A DNA stretch of 64,000 bases from Golubevia sp. BC0850 (lineage: Eukaryota; Basidiomycota; Exobasidiomycetes; Golubeviales; Golubeviaceae), in the NCBI GenBank assembly GCA_012976225.1, contig JAAVVG010000015.1, forward strand, positions 62,001 through 126,000, given 5' to 3'. The notes below the pieces were generated by a model. The model was given only the letters and a program-made list of their open reading frames with translations, ran no database searches and was not told the origin of the DNA. The translations under genes were made by a program, and so were the position numbers. Below, piece by piece: positions 10,934 to 21,742 of this stretch (positions are counted from its first letter, which is position 1; every line of letters starts with the position of its first letter).

Positions 10934-13618
10934 CTAAGATAGAGCAGCTCCCTTAATTGAATTGGTTCTGGAGTGAGTTGGAGATTGGGCAGCTTTAGGC
11001 GGCGGGGTGGTGTCACCCTTGACATTATTGATTCCCTTATTTTCCAAAGAAACGGCAGCAAAACTTGAAGCCAAAGGGCTTGGATTTGTGACATTACTAT
11101 TATTAACTGCATTAGCATTAAAAGAATTGATGATAGAGTTGACTCCCAATCCTACGCTCTTGAAAGAGGGTGAAGAAGGAGCTGAATGAGGATCGATCAA
11201 AGAAGGAGAATCGGCACCTGAACCATTTGGCATTCCACTTGGACCAGAAGTACTATTTCTTGGGGAAAGGATTCTGGGAGAAGTAGAACCTGGACCAACT
11301 AAGATTCGATTCCTACCGTTTCCACCGACTTGATCATCTTTCAAAGTTGAAACGCTTTCGTTCGTTGAATCAGTTGAAGAATCAGCAGTATGGATTCCAG
11401 CACTTCTAGAGTAGGAGGAGCCATCATTGAAAGAAGACGTACTTGAGGAATTTCCATAGGCAGTTGCTCTGTTTTCTAGCTCCAGGTCCAACGAATTAGA
11501 ATTAGAGTTCGAATCTTGATTCTTCCTTCTCCCATTTGATGAGACTATGTTTCCAACTCCCAAACCAATTGAAGATAGTCTAGAGTTCACTGGTCCAGCG
11601 TCTCTATATCCAGAATTTGAAGTACTGCTCCTTTCAGTCGAACCCAGATCGTAATCCACTTGAACCTGTCCTGATCGAATGTTCTCCGACATAGCAGCTG
11701 CATGACTTGCTCTGACGTCTGCAATGGTGGGAAGATCGATTGGAGCAGCTACTGGAGGTGGCTTGGATCTCGTCCTCCCGTTGCTTCCAGTTCCCATCGA
11801 ACCAAAGGATGGAGAGTCTTCCCTTAGCTTCTGTTGTTTCCGCGAAGCTCTGGTTGACGGTAGTGGAGGGGAAAGAGTATCAGAGATCCTTCTCTGTGGA
11901 GTACCGATTGAAGTTGAGTTTTGACTGTTTGAAGAGGATGGGTTTCCAGATCCGTTCGTTTCGTTCTCTCGTCCATCGTCAGCTGAGATTAGCGGAACGT
12001 CATTGCTAGAGATTGTTGATTCTTCATAGCTACCTGAAGCTAGAGGATGAGCTGCAGGATGACCGATCCCAGTCGGAGTGGTCCCTTGTTCACTTTCTCC
12101 CATTTCTTCATTGGTGGATTCATAATTTGAAGACGATCTACGCATTCCAGCGGAACTTGAAGAGCTTCCTTCAGCATCTAGACTTTCTCCATGTTCATTG
12201 AGATTTGACCCTTGGTTGACTCTGACTGCAGGAGTTTCCAGCTGCCAACTAGGTTTTCCAGGGAAAAGACCGACTTCTTCCCAATTTCTAACACTTCTAT
12301 CCGCCCAAGCATCTAGAACTGGCCAACCTTTGTATTCTCCTATTAATTTAAATGAAGCTCCACCATCTCCGGCTCTATCCCCTCCACCTTTTGAAGCTCC
12401 AGAACCGCCATTACTGAAATAAGATTCATAACCGATTCCATCTTCTTCTCCACTTGAGTTTCCAGGTCCTTCATCTTCTAATGAGAACATTTCCCCATTC
12501 TCTAATTCTTCTGCGAAGACTTGAAGGAATCTACCCCAACCACCTTCACCTTCCCCTCTCCAAAGAACTATCTTGGTGTCGAAATCTCTGCCGAAGATGA
12601 TGACTTGGCCTGGAGATCCATTTCCAGAAGGATGAGGGCTTAGATCGATTCCGATGTAATTTCCGACGTGATCCGTAATAAGAGGAACCCAACCTCTATG
12701 AGAGTATTCTGGTCGAATCCACTTGTCCGGACAAGAAGTCATCGCAGCTTTCACTTCCGGGTTAGCTCCAGAAGTAGGTTCGTCGTCCACGTTCCTCCAG
12801 AATTGCCATTCGTCAGAGATTTGTTCCACCGATAGTAACGCTAAACCAAAGAATAAACCATCCGAACATGATTGATTGGATTCTAATTCCTGTCCATCTA
12901 CGCAGAGATAACTTTCCCTGACTGCAGAAGGTAGAGCGAATCCGATAGTCATTTCCAATTCATCTAAAGCTAATTCAGTTGCTGGCCAATTGAAAGTGTC
13001 TGCTAATTCCTCATAATTTGAATCACACCAACCTCTAACTCGATTCCAAGTATGTCTTAAAGGTGGATAGGCTGTTGAAGGTATGCTAACTCCAGTAGAG
13101 GACCTAGCGTCCATCCTTCCACCAGTGTGAGAATTGACTAGATGAGATGAAGAAGCTGAAGGATGCATATTTGTGAAATCTGCTACTGAGGCTGCTGCAG
13201 TTGTAGTACCACTTCGGTTTCCACCACCACTCCCATACGGACTAGCTCCTGCTCTACCTCCTGCCTGACCTTGACCTCCAAATCCTCCTGCAGCTACAGA
13301 CCCACTTCCAGGAGTTGGTGGATATTGAGAGTTTCTTGGAGAGAAGGCACCTGGAGAACCTGGAGTGTTTCCATAGGAATTGTAAGGTAATTGCCATGCA
13401 TCTGATTCGATTCTGCCTGGAGGACCCCTCCTGGAAGCAGATGGATAACCTGAGCCAAAGACTGAAGACTTCTGTCGACCTGAAGATGAATCTGATTGAG
13501 GTTGGCCACCAAAGAATGAGGAGATTGAGGAGAAGATCGTTGGCCTTGACATTGTGTTTAGAAAGATGGTTGATTTATGCGAGAAGGAGGAGGAAGGAGG
13601 TGGGATAGCCAGTTGCAA
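10934..13618 (-). CDS. KNR4: SMI1/KNR4 cell wall assembly regulator
   Basis: Single-exon frame of 894 aa from the first ATG; the ATG at 13552 (MSRPTIFSSISSFFGG, 872 aa) is preferred because similar Phe/Ser-rich starts are usual in this family. The SMI1/KNR4 core lies at about 190-370 of the long form: TWNRVRGWCDSNYEELADT, ELEMTIGFALPSAVRESY, DGLFFGLALLSVEQISDEW, RGWVPLITDHVGNYIGIDL, VIIFGRDFDTKIVLW. A further conserved part follows near 420 (GEYKGWPVLDAWADRSVRNW). The rest is Ser/Asn/Gly-rich and disordered. Knr4 coordinates cell-wall integrity (Slt2/calcineurin) signalling with 1,3-beta-glucan synthesis. Recognition is strong; the start is uncertain. Confidence 0.92.
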   Translation of the reverse strand: MQLAIPPPSSSFSHKSTIFLNTMSRPTIFSSISSFFGGQPQSDSSSGRQKSSVFGSGYPSASRRGPPGRIESDAWQLPYNSYGNTPGSPGAFSPRNSQYPPTPGSGSVAAGGFGGQGQAGGRAGASPYGSGGGNRSGTTTAAASVADFTNMHPSASSSHLVNSHTGGRMDARSSTGVSIPSTAYPPLRHTWNRVRGWCDSNYEELADTFNWPATELALDELEMTIGFALPSAVRESYLCVDGQELESNQSCSDGLFFGLALLSVEQISDEWQFWRNVDDEPTSGANPEVKAAMTSCPDKWIRPEYSHRGWVPLITDHVGNYIGIDLSPHPSGNGSPGQVIIFGRDFDTKIVLWRGEGEGGWGRFLQVFAEELENGEMFSLEDEGPGNSSGEEDGIGYESYFSNGGSGASKGGGDRAGDGGASFKLIGEYKGWPVLDAWADRSVRNWEEVGLFPGKPSWQLETPAVRVNQGSNLNEHGESLDAEGSSSSSAGMRRSSSNYESTNEEMGESEQGTTPTGIGHPAAHPLASGSYEESTISSNDVPLISADDGRENETNGSGNPSSSNSQNSTSIGTPQRRISDTLSPPLPSTRASRKQQKLREDSPSFGSMGTGSNGRTRSKPPPVAAPIDLPTIADVRASHAAAMSENIRSGQVQVDYDLGSTERSSTSNSGYRDAGPVNSRLSSIGLGVGNIVSSNGRRKNQDSNSNSNSLDLELENRATAYGNSSSTSSFNDGSSYSRSAGIHTADSSTDSTNESVSTLKDDQVGGNGRNRILVGPGSTSPRILSPRNSTSGPSGMPNGSGADSPSLIDPHSAPSSPSFKSVGLGVNSIINSFNANAVNNSNVTNPSPLASSFAAVSLENKGINNVKGDTTPPPKAAQSPTHSRTNSIKGAALS

Positions 13619-14330
13619 GGCGAGACTACTGGAAGCTTTGAGAGTTGAGTTGAGTGATTTGATTGAATAGTTAGATCGATTGAGATTGAATGGAAGGAGG
13701 GAAGTAAGATGAAGAAAAGATTGAAGAGCGAAGGTAAGAGGGAGAGCAGGCAGGTGCGAGAGAGAGAGGAGAGTTGCGAGCGTCAGCCAAGAGAGAAGGT
13801 GTCAGCACCATTCAGATTTTAGACAGAGTAGCAATTGATGAATCTTTCTACCATTTCATCACCATGAAAGGAAGAGAGTGCAGTGAATGAGCAGCTCTGT
13901 TCTACTCCATCTGCCAAGAGAGTGCAGTGCGAGCACCATTGTAGTACGAATCGACTCCACACAGCAGATGACTCTTGCTGTCCAGGTTGGATCAGAGTAG
14001 ATCTAGATTGACTGCTATCTGACGTGAAACATTGAACTCCATCCAAGGATGCTCCTTTGAAGGGAGAGGTAGAGGTAGAGCGAATGGCAGCTACTCTCTA
14101 AAAATACACCTAACCAGCTCCCACCTGTTGAATGGTAACTCACCTGTCTACAGCTTGATCCGATTCTGAATTGGATTGAAATAGATACTTGGATGATACT
14201 TAGGTAGAAGTAGAGGTTTGAAGAGAAGAAGCTGGTTGGTTGTGAGATGTGAGACAAGCTGGATTAGTTGCCTCTTCCTCTCTCTGGACTTGCTTCAGAA
14301 GGAGTGAGTTCGGACCTACCTTATTGGCGA

Positions 14331-14344
14331 TGACGTCGACGTCA
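14331..14344. promoter_or_regulatory. Perfect CRE-like palindrome
   Basis: TGACGTCGACGTCA is its own reverse complement and holds two overlapping TGACGTC half-elements, the core bound by CREB/ATF-type bZIP factors. It lies about 0.8 kb upstream of the SMI1 start and 1.06 kb upstream of the hydrolase. The factor and target are inference. Confidence 0.4.
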
Positions 14345-15237
14345 ACACTTCCACTTCAATATGGTCTCTGCAATTCTCCTAATCTCTTGATACCCATAAT
14401 TATGGTCTCACACGTATTTATTCATTTCAAATCGATGGGCTTCTCTCTCTCTCGCCCAAACGACAAAGAGGAACGCCCGTCTCTTCTGGTCTTTCCTTCC
14501 CAATCCCCCTTTTGCCTCTCTGATCTTCGATTGCCACAAATCTTCAAAGAAAAAAAAAAGTCCAGTTGCGCAGCTCTGTAGTAGGCCACCTTAGGCGAAA
14601 AGAATACAACATATCTTCTCCAAACTTTCCCTCAACCTCTTTCAGCGTCAAAACTAAATTCCCTTGGGAATTTCTCAGAGCTGTAAAACAAAGGTCTTGG
14701 CCAAGTGACAAGTGTTGGTTGAGGACAGGGGAATCCTGATTGTTGACGTTCTCCTCCCCCCCCCCCTTTTTTCCACCATTCAAGAGAATCGGCATCCAGC
14801 CTGGTCTCTCTTCCCTCTCTTGTCCAGTCGGGATTGTTGAAACATCTTCCTTTGGCTCTTTCTATTCAATGAAGAACCCCCCACTCTCTCCAACGCGTCT
14901 TATGGATCTTTGACCCGATGACTTTGGACAAGTCGTCTTCAGCTTTCCGTCCCGTCTCAGTCTCGGAGAACACATCGAAGTCCCAAGACCTCCTGTGATT
15001 CTGAGAGATACTGAGGTAAGTTTCCACTGGTGCTCTTGCTTCTTACTCGTTTCTCAGGGAGATAAGTCTTCGCTTCTGTGTGTGCAGATCGATCAGCGAC
15101 ACCCATCTTTCATAACCACCTACGAACAATCCCCTCCGTCTTCATGCTTCATAGCTTCATATGATAAGGTCACACCATTCTTCAACAAGATACTCAAAGT
15201 CTTTGATTGAGAGCGAGTTGCAGACTACAGGAAGGAA

Positions 15238-15256
15238 GGTTAACCGCGGGTCAACC
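15238..15256. promoter_or_regulatory. Imperfect inverted repeat with CGCGG centre
   Basis: GGTTAACCGCGGGTCAACC has near-symmetric arms (GGTT..AACC). A related ACCGGGTTTAACC follows within 35 bp. It lies about 145 bp before the hydrolase ATG. CGG/CCG half-sites are typical of Zn2Cys6 activators; that link is inference. Confidence 0.3.
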
Positions 15257-15399
15257 CCTTCCGCGAACCACCGGGTTTAACCCTACCGCTCAACACTTAT
15301 CAACACTACAAAAGCCAAGCGGTTCTAATGTACATATCAGAAAGTTCTTCTCCTTTTACTCTGACCATCTCACCCCGAAAACACTCTCAAATCATCTTC

Positions 15400-16753
15400 A
15401 TGTCCGCAAATCCTCAATCTTCAGAAACTGAAACTGCAGCGACTCTCGTCGCAGAATACACTCGAGTCGACATCATGATTCCCTCAAAGAAGAAAGGGGT
15501 CGAAATCTCGGCTTGGAAGTTTCTACCAGGTGGATATCAAAAAGGTTCAAAGCTACCGGTTGTGATGGGAGGGGTAAGTAGAAGAGAGCTCCAGAAGAGT
15601 CCCCTTCTTTTTTTTTCATTATCCTTTGACAGCCCAGCTGATTTTCCGCACTTTGGCCCTTTCTTACTTGTCTTAGAACGGATTGACTCTTCAAAAGTCT
15701 AACGGTCTGAACGCTTATGGATCTGTGAGTCCCTCGCAAGAAAAGTCGAGCTCCAACAGACGAAAACTGAACAGCCCTTTTCTTGTGGCCACAGCACTTT
15801 GCCAAGTTGGGTCTTGCGGCTGTGATGTTCGACTACAGATACTGGGGTGGAAGTGGAGGAAAGGTCAGTAATCTTGGAAGATTGTCTCGATTGCGATTTC
15901 ATCTTACCCCTTCTTTTTTCTCGTTTTCAGCCCCGGTACGTCGTCGACATTGCATCACAGCAAGAAGACTACAAGAGTGTCCTAGACTGGGTCAGACTTC
16001 AACCTGAGTTCGATCCAGAAGAGGTAATTCTTTTCGGTTCGTCTTTAGGGACTGGCCATGCAACTTGTTTGGCAGCAAAAGATCATCGAATCGCTGCTGT
16101 GATCGGTGTCAATCCGATGTCAAATCCCATCAAGTCAATGAACGCAGTTATAGGTCCCAACAACGCTCCTCTGGTTCCAATGGCAAATCTGGATTGGCTC
16201 TTAAGTTTAGGAAGCAGAATTTCGGTCTTCCCGCCAATCTACGTCAAGCCGGCTCATAAATATGATTTGGAGAAGAAGAAGCCAGTGAGAAAATTCCAGC
16301 TCTCTCTCGTCAATCCTGGAGACACCGCGGAAAGGTTTGCTGAGATCGCAAAGAACTCTACCGAAGGGCGAGTTGATTCTAACATCCGAAGGAGAACAGC
16401 ATTCAAAGTTTTCTCACCCCCCCCCTCCCTATCTTTCTATCTACTTCAGCGAACCTTATACGTACAAAATCGCTGCTAGGATCCTGGTGACTCTACCTCT
16501 ATACGCACCAACCTTGAAGGCTTCAAAGGTTCAGTGTCCATACTTCCTTCTGATCTCAAAAGGCGAAGACCTCATTCTGACGACGCGATCTGCCAAAAAG
16601 ATGGCCTTAAAAGCTCCCAGAGGGTCATACGAAATCGTAGGAGATGAGAAGTCGGGACACTTCAGTCCTTACGAACACACTACCACTGGAAATGCCGTTG
16701 AAGAGATTTGCGAGAAAGCTGGAGAATTCTTGAAAAGAACCGTCCCCCTTTAA
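15400..16753 (+). CDS. Alpha/beta hydrolase
   Basis: Five exons: 15400-15573, 15677-15724, 15795-15863, 15931-16334, 16450-16753 (999 nt, 332 aa, usual length for the family). Features of the fold: VMGGNGLTLQK (oxyanion region), FDYRYWGGSGGKPRYVVDI, nucleophile elbow ILFGSSLGTGH, late acidic segment LISKGEDLI and catalytic His in EKSGHFSPY. The layout resembles the Xaa-Pro-peptidase/polyketide-transferase-like hydrolases. Substrate unknown. The last intron is the weak point: its donor (AG/GTTTGC) is poor, but it is the placement I found that restores the frame before KIAARILVTLPLYAP, which fits the family, and it removes a poly-C tract. An ATG 24 codons upstream (15328) is less likely. Tail-to-tail with MON1, 145 bp apart. 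Confidence 0.8.
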
Positions 16754-16898
16754 ATTTATACCTTTTCTTTCACCTGTCCGTCCTACTATCACTCACGACT
16801 CACTGCTTACTCTCTTTCAGTTTCGCTAATTTATCCCATTGTTGTACATTTTGATTTGATCGTTAGATATACTATTACATTTCTTCTTTTCCGAGATC

Positions 16899-19810
16899 TT
16901 AAAATACCTGCGAGCTTCGAATCCAAAGCTCACTTTCTTTCTCTGAACACCATTTTGCACATTCATTTGCGCTTCTAACAGCAGCACTTTTCGACATCCA
17001 AGGACTTAGAGTCAAATAGAGCTCGAAAGATTGAGTGAGCCAAACCAGAACAGCTTCGTGATTGGTCTTGAGGTATTGAAGTTTCAAAGGTCCTGCGACT
17101 GGAGGTCTGAAAGGGGGTGGAGCTAAACTTGGAGTTGCACAATTTCTCGATTGATCCGTTTCCGAACGTTGCTGATGATACTGGTAGAGAGAGGTGAACA
17201 AGGAATTGGTAGAAGGAGTAGAGCTTCTATTTGGAGCATGAATCGAATCATTGGCTAAAAGATATAAAGTGATCAATCGTTTTCGATTAATCAGTTTCTC
17301 TTTTCTCCCCTTTCTGAGGGCTGACTTCTTCTCTTTCTGATTGAAGAAGTTTGTCTTCTGCTCTTGATCCATCTCATCCAGATTCAATTCATCTTCATCT
17401 TCACTGTCTTGATCGAAATTGAATTCCCAGGCCTCTAAATCCTTGCCTTCTTCATCGTCTTTACCATCCCAGCCATAGTCTCCTTCCCATCTTGGTCCAG
17501 TAATTTGAGTGTGAACTGTGCTCTTGAAGACAAAATGCCGCAGTCCGGCAATTCGTAGATCGTCCACTGAATACGTTGAACGAGGGAGTTGCTTGAGAAG
17601 AAGAGAAAACAACGAAGGCGAAGTCGAGAGGGAGGCGATTGGAGTAGAGGGAGGTGGAGAATGCAAAGACTGCTTAACAAAGAAAGAAGAGTGTCAGCAG
17701 ACTCAAGGGAGAACGAGGCCCTGTGCGCTGTCAAGAAAGACAAGGCGTGGAACTTACGTTTTCGATATCGCTCTTCCATGCACTCAAAGCTGGAAAGGCT
17801 TCACGATCAGCAGTGACAAAGATGAGCTGTAGCTTCGATTTGTAGTGGCTGGTGAGGCCATCTTTGACCTTACGCTTCTCCTTCGTCGAAACCTTCGACT
17901 CCGCTCTTTTACTCTTCAACCCAGAGACATACATATGTAGGAAGCCTCTATGCTCGAATTTGGGGAGACAGATAGGAGCCCACACTTCACTGTCTTCGTC
18001 TTCGTCTTCTTGCCCTTCTACTTCTCCTTCGATCTTCGATGAAGATCTTCTACATTTCCTACTTCTTCCTGTAGCGACTCTTGCTGTATGCATTAGGATA
18101 TCCATATCTTTGGGATGAAGACTTGTCATTTTAGGTCGTAAGATCGTAACCAACTTCCCTTTCTCTAACAGTAAAACCAATAGAGTTTGAGGAGGAGGTT
18201 TACTATCTCCATTTACTGATTTGAACCTCAAACAAGTTCCTAGCTCATCTCTCAGACTCCCAACTAAAGTTAACGGCTGTAGAGCACCTAAAATTCCACC
18301 AATCTCCAGAGTCATCTTCTTACATAACGAGTCTAATAATCTGTCTGTACCGCCTAACAATCTTCTCAAATCGAAATTAGACCTCTTCGAAAAGATGCTG
18401 GTCAGTTGAGTTGAAGTTAAAAGTGAAAGTAGATAGGAATGTAAGGTTTGAAGATGTTGAAGTATTGTGTGATAGGGTAATGTATGAGGAGAGGTTGAAA
18501 TGCAGACCAAATGTAAAGGAGGTCGATGTAAGAAAGTAAGGTTGATAGGAGAAGTGGTGGAGGAAGAAGCCGAGGTCTTGATTTCTCGAATCTTATCTCC
18601 TCCACCTCCTGGAGCTGATTCGTCTGTCTGATAAATAGAGATTAGAGCTGACATGACTCCTACTCTTGTGGTAGATCGTTCTTCCTCTGAATCTGAAGTT
18701 GAATATCCATTTCCTTCTGCTTCGTGTTGCTCTCCGATCTGAGTTTCTGCTTCTCCGGAGGCTCTTTCTTTTCCTTTGGCTTTCGATTTTGACTTTGAAG
18801 ATGCATTCCGTTTCTTTCTCTTGTTCCTTCCATCTGCTCCTCTTGAGACGTAGACTGGTTTGCCAGCTGCAGTCAGGACGTAGTACCTCGGAATTGGAAA
18901 TGGATCTGGATCTTGAGAATCATCAGAATCTTCTGAGTCGGAAGTGGCAGATAAATTGGAGGTAGATGCGTGTCTCTTCGATCTTGAAGAGCTCCTTCCA
19001 CGTCTCGAAAGCGAGATGGAAGCTGAGAGGAGAGGGATGGGAGAGGGGAAGGTCAGCTGGCTGGGCTATCATCGATTCTCTTTAGGAACTCGATCGAGGC
19101 GATCTCCACAGCTGTCCAAAGAAGCTCTCATTTTCAAGAGCTGATCAACATCCCTCGAGAGAATAGAGTGGAGGAGCTGTAAGCGGACTGCTCTCCAAAC
19201 CAATCCGTCCTCTTCCTCCTTCGCTTCGCAATTGTACAGGACCTTCCGAGACGGCTTTCTCAGATCAGAATCATAACTCACAATCTAGTTTAATCACTTT
19301 CTCATCCCAGTCATTCACACCTTCGCCGGTGGCCTTCTCCTTTTCCTTCAAGTCACCCCCGCTCAGCTGAGAAGCATAGCTGACTGACCTCAACAAAGCC
19401 AAAGCGTTTGAGGCAGATTGAGAACTGAATTGATCCGAGTCCACGGCTTCGTTCTCATCATCTTGGTCGTCTACAGTTGATTCTTGGTTTGATTGGGATG
19501 AGATTGTGATTTGAGATTGTGAAGTGGTGGCCAGAGAAGCGTAAGAAGAAGAAGGCTGACCTCTCTCTGATAGAAGAGTTGGTTTGGGATCATCACTAAT
19601 TTTGTCGACAGGCAACTTCCGAGAGGGAGAAGTGGATCTTGAGGGTTGAGTTGAGAAAGGCACTGGAGATGGTTGGCGGCTGGTACTTTTACTAGCAATT
19701 CCTGAAAGAGTGTTGGTTGAGATGACGCTGGTTGAGCTCTGAGATGTCAAAAATTGAGGTTTGATTGAAGATCTAGAAATCAAAGAAGGTGCCTTTCTAT
19801 CTGAAGACAT
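16899..19810 (-). CDS. MON1: Vacuolar fusion protein MON1 (Rab7/Ypt7 GEF subunit)
   Basis: Mon1-Ccz1 activates the Rab7-type GTPase Ypt7 on late endosomes and vacuoles. Three exons: 19810-19282, 19022-17758, 17672-16899 (about 855 aa). Residues 1-200 are Ser/Gln/Asp-rich. The longin part starts at PIPRYYVLTAAGKPVYVSRG, followed by VGVMSALISIYQ, PLHLVCISTSPHT, GGTDRLLDSLCKK, KLVTILRPKMTSLHPKDMDI and CLPKFEHRGFLHMYVS. The last exon has STYSVDDLRIAGLRHFVFKS, KTNHEAVLVWLTQSFELYL and NECAKWCSEKESELW. An acidic insert (EDEDELNLDEMDQE) splits the third longin region and is probably a disordered loop. Intron 1 (259 nt) contains an open frame; a retained or extra exon there cannot be excluded. Acceptor 3 may be 3 nt later. 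Confidence 0.88.
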
Positions 19811-20175
19811 TGATGTGGTGAAGCGGTGGGGAAAGTGTTGTTCTATAAATGCTGGTTCTTTGTGTTCAAGAAATCAACCTTTCCAAATTTCAAAGTGTTT
19901 GCCCATTTGCGCGAAATGAACAGACGTTGATGTGATTAGTTCCAAAACTGAAGGATCAAGATTAAAGGCAGAAATAGAGATACAGGAATCGAAGTGGTAA
20001 GATCGGAACAAGATCGGTAGAGAAGTCAGGGAAGCAGAGTACTTCATTAGTTGACCGAAAGAGGGCTATAGGAGAAGTGAAAAAAGAAAGAGAGAAGGGT
20101 TGAAGTCAGTAGAGAGTATAAGTGGTAGGGAACCTCTCTTTCGATGAGACGGTTCTCGGAAGCAAGAAGGAATAA
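19811..20175. other. Intergenic: MON1 promoter and hydrophobin 3' end
   Basis: 365 bp between the MON1 start and the hydrophobin stop. No coding frame of note and no clear TATA box. Purine-rich repeats (GAAAGAGAGAAG) near 20085. Confidence 0.5.
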
Positions 20176-20635
20176 TCACGTGCAAGAAGTTTGAATTAAC
20201 CCATTGGACTCATTTCCAGTACAGCAGACAGCAGTGTTTTTGCATGAGTTGGAAACTGCAGCCGAGGCTCCGACGACATTGACTGGAATTTGGTTCTGTG
20301 AGAGAGAATAAAGAGAGGGCGAAGAAGAGAATAATTCAAACGTCGGTGAGAGACTCATCTTGACTGATGAGATCCATCAACACGAGGTTTTGAGAATTAA
20401 GCCCCCAAACCAAACTCTTCAAACTCACGCAGTTAAGTCCGACTTGTCCCACCACGTCGTTGAGACCGATCAAAGAGGCGAGGGATTGAGCGTCAGCTCC
20501 ATCGTGGACCGATTCACAACACTGGGCGGTTCCAGTGGAGCAAGATCCTTGACTGGAAGATTCGGTTTGAGGAAGAGCTGCGACAGAGACGGTGGCGATG
20601 GCGACTAGAGCGAAGAGAGTTGAAGAGAATTGCAT
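20176..20635 (-). CDS. Class I hydrophobin
   Basis: Two exons: 20635-20429 and 20295-20176 (108 aa). The protein starts with a signal peptide (MQFSSTLFALVAIATVSVAA, cut near ALPQ). The eight hydrophobin cysteines are all present in order: Cys, Cys-Cys (GTAQCC), Cys (VGLNC, exactly at the end of exon 1), Cys (SNSC), Cys-Cys (TAVCC) and Cys (QTSC, one residue from the end). The long third spacing (about 28 residues) and 17-residue fourth spacing mark class I. Such proteins assemble into amphipathic layers on hyphae and spores. An in-frame ATG far upstream exists but would bury the signal peptide, so 20635 is the start. A strong TATA box lies 126 bp upstream. Confidence 0.95.
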
Positions 20636-20760
20636 TTTGGGTAGAGAAGAGAGAGTTGGGTAGTTTTGTTTGAGGCTTGAAGAGGAGAAAGAAGTTGAGT
20701 GAGCTGAAGAAAAGATTTGTTGAGATGAGGGAGATAAGAAAAGAGAGAGAAGGTAAGCCT

Positions 20761-20768
20761 CTTTTATA
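20761..20768 (-). promoter_or_regulatory. TATA box of the hydrophobin gene
   Basis: TATAAAAG on the minus strand, 126 bp before the ATG, in the context AAAGGTATAAAAG. The same 13-mer is used by the secreted-peptide gene (26585). Confidence 0.7.
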
Positions 20769-21180
20769 CCTTTTCGAGCGAAAGCTGGTAGGTTTGAGTC
20801 GACGATAGTGGAATGGCATGCCTCCGATGTCAACGCATCTTCGAGATCGGATTGGAATCCAATGTGACTGACGCGGGATACATACGTATTCTCAAGGTGA
20901 AAGAAGAGAAGAGAGGATGTCTGGATTGGAATGCGATTTGCAATTGGAAGATTGGTCGAGGAGGTGGCGATGCACTTTCTCGATGCGGAAAGGCACACGG
21001 GAGTCGACTGCCAAGTTCGAAAGCACCTGTCAATCAAGATGTGAAACCCAAACAAGCATCAGCTCACATGTATGTATGGCAGTGCGTCAGATCAAGCCAG
21101 GGCGAAGGAAGAGTGCGACGTGATGTGAGCGGCTGACTCGTCATCGAGTCGTTCCTCCACGACCCGCGATAGATTTATAT

Positions 21181-21192
21181 GTATGTACATAC
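21181..21192. promoter_or_regulatory. 12-bp perfect palindrome
   Basis: GTATGTACATAC is self-complementary. It lies about 550 bp upstream of the hydrophobin ATG and could be a dimeric factor site. No direct evidence of function. Confidence 0.25.
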
Positions 21193-21742
21193 GAGACAAA
21201 AAAGTCTTCACTCACAAACATGAAGAATTCTTACATATCGAATCGATGGGCAGAAGGGTACATAGAAGCGCTGAAGAATTTCCTTCTAATCTTTCGTTGG
21301 ATCTCATCCCTGAATTTCACTTACTTGACTTCCCACCCACCCTTCCCGTCCTCCACTGGAACTTTTAGAAAGGTGTTTTCTTTCATCATTGGGGCTCTCG
21401 GCCTGACTAGACTGTTAAAACCAAGAACTTTCGCCAAACTTCTTTTGGACGAAAAATATCCGAACTGAACGTACTCCAAAATGGGAAATTCGAACCCAGC
21501 GAGGAAGTCTTCAACAATTCTCTCACTTTGCTTCCTGCTTGAACAGACTCAATCTACAAATAAACAGCGCTGGATATAAGATTCGGAATTTCAGGTGATG
21601 CAAACAAGTGTGTAGTGACAGAGAGAGGGAACAAGATTGATAACATAGGACAGGCCCCAATGATGCAGAGCAAAGAAAGCGAACGAGCTGCTGAAGTGTC
21701 TGGATCCAGATGAACAAAATTCAAGACTATTTTGCTTAAAGA

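Larger units (their letters stand above)
13553..15399. other. Long divergent intergenic region
   Basis: About 1.8 kb between the starts of SMI1 (-) and the hydrolase (+). Splice-like signals occur (for example an exon-like end at 15015 followed by GTAAGT and an acceptor near 15087 on the plus strand), suggesting spliced 5' UTRs. It holds the palindrome at 14331 and the inverted repeat at 15238. Small frames of at most 110 codons show no domain. Confidence 0.5.
20636..21742. other. Intergenic: hydrophobin promoter
   Basis: About 1.1 kb between the hydrophobin start and the SEC2 3' end, long for this window, which suits a regulated surface-protein gene. Contains the TATA box at 20761 and a perfect 12-bp palindrome at 21181. 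No convincing coding exon. Confidence 0.55.

Noticed and set aside
19069-19281. 70-codon open frame inside MON1 intron 1
   Set aside because: It starts at the donor GTGAGT, and the flanking exons join in phase without it. Kept only as a possible retained-intron form.
20336-21055. 239-codon minus-strand frame covering hydrophobin exon 1
   Set aside because: The upstream part is an in-frame extension through the promoter and TATA box. The signal peptide at 20635 marks the real start, and the 3' part reads into the intron.
21475-21500. GGGTTCGAATTT on the minus strand, resembling a tRNA B box
   Set aside because: The flanking bases do not form a T-stem, and no A box or acceptor stem could be drawn at the right distance.
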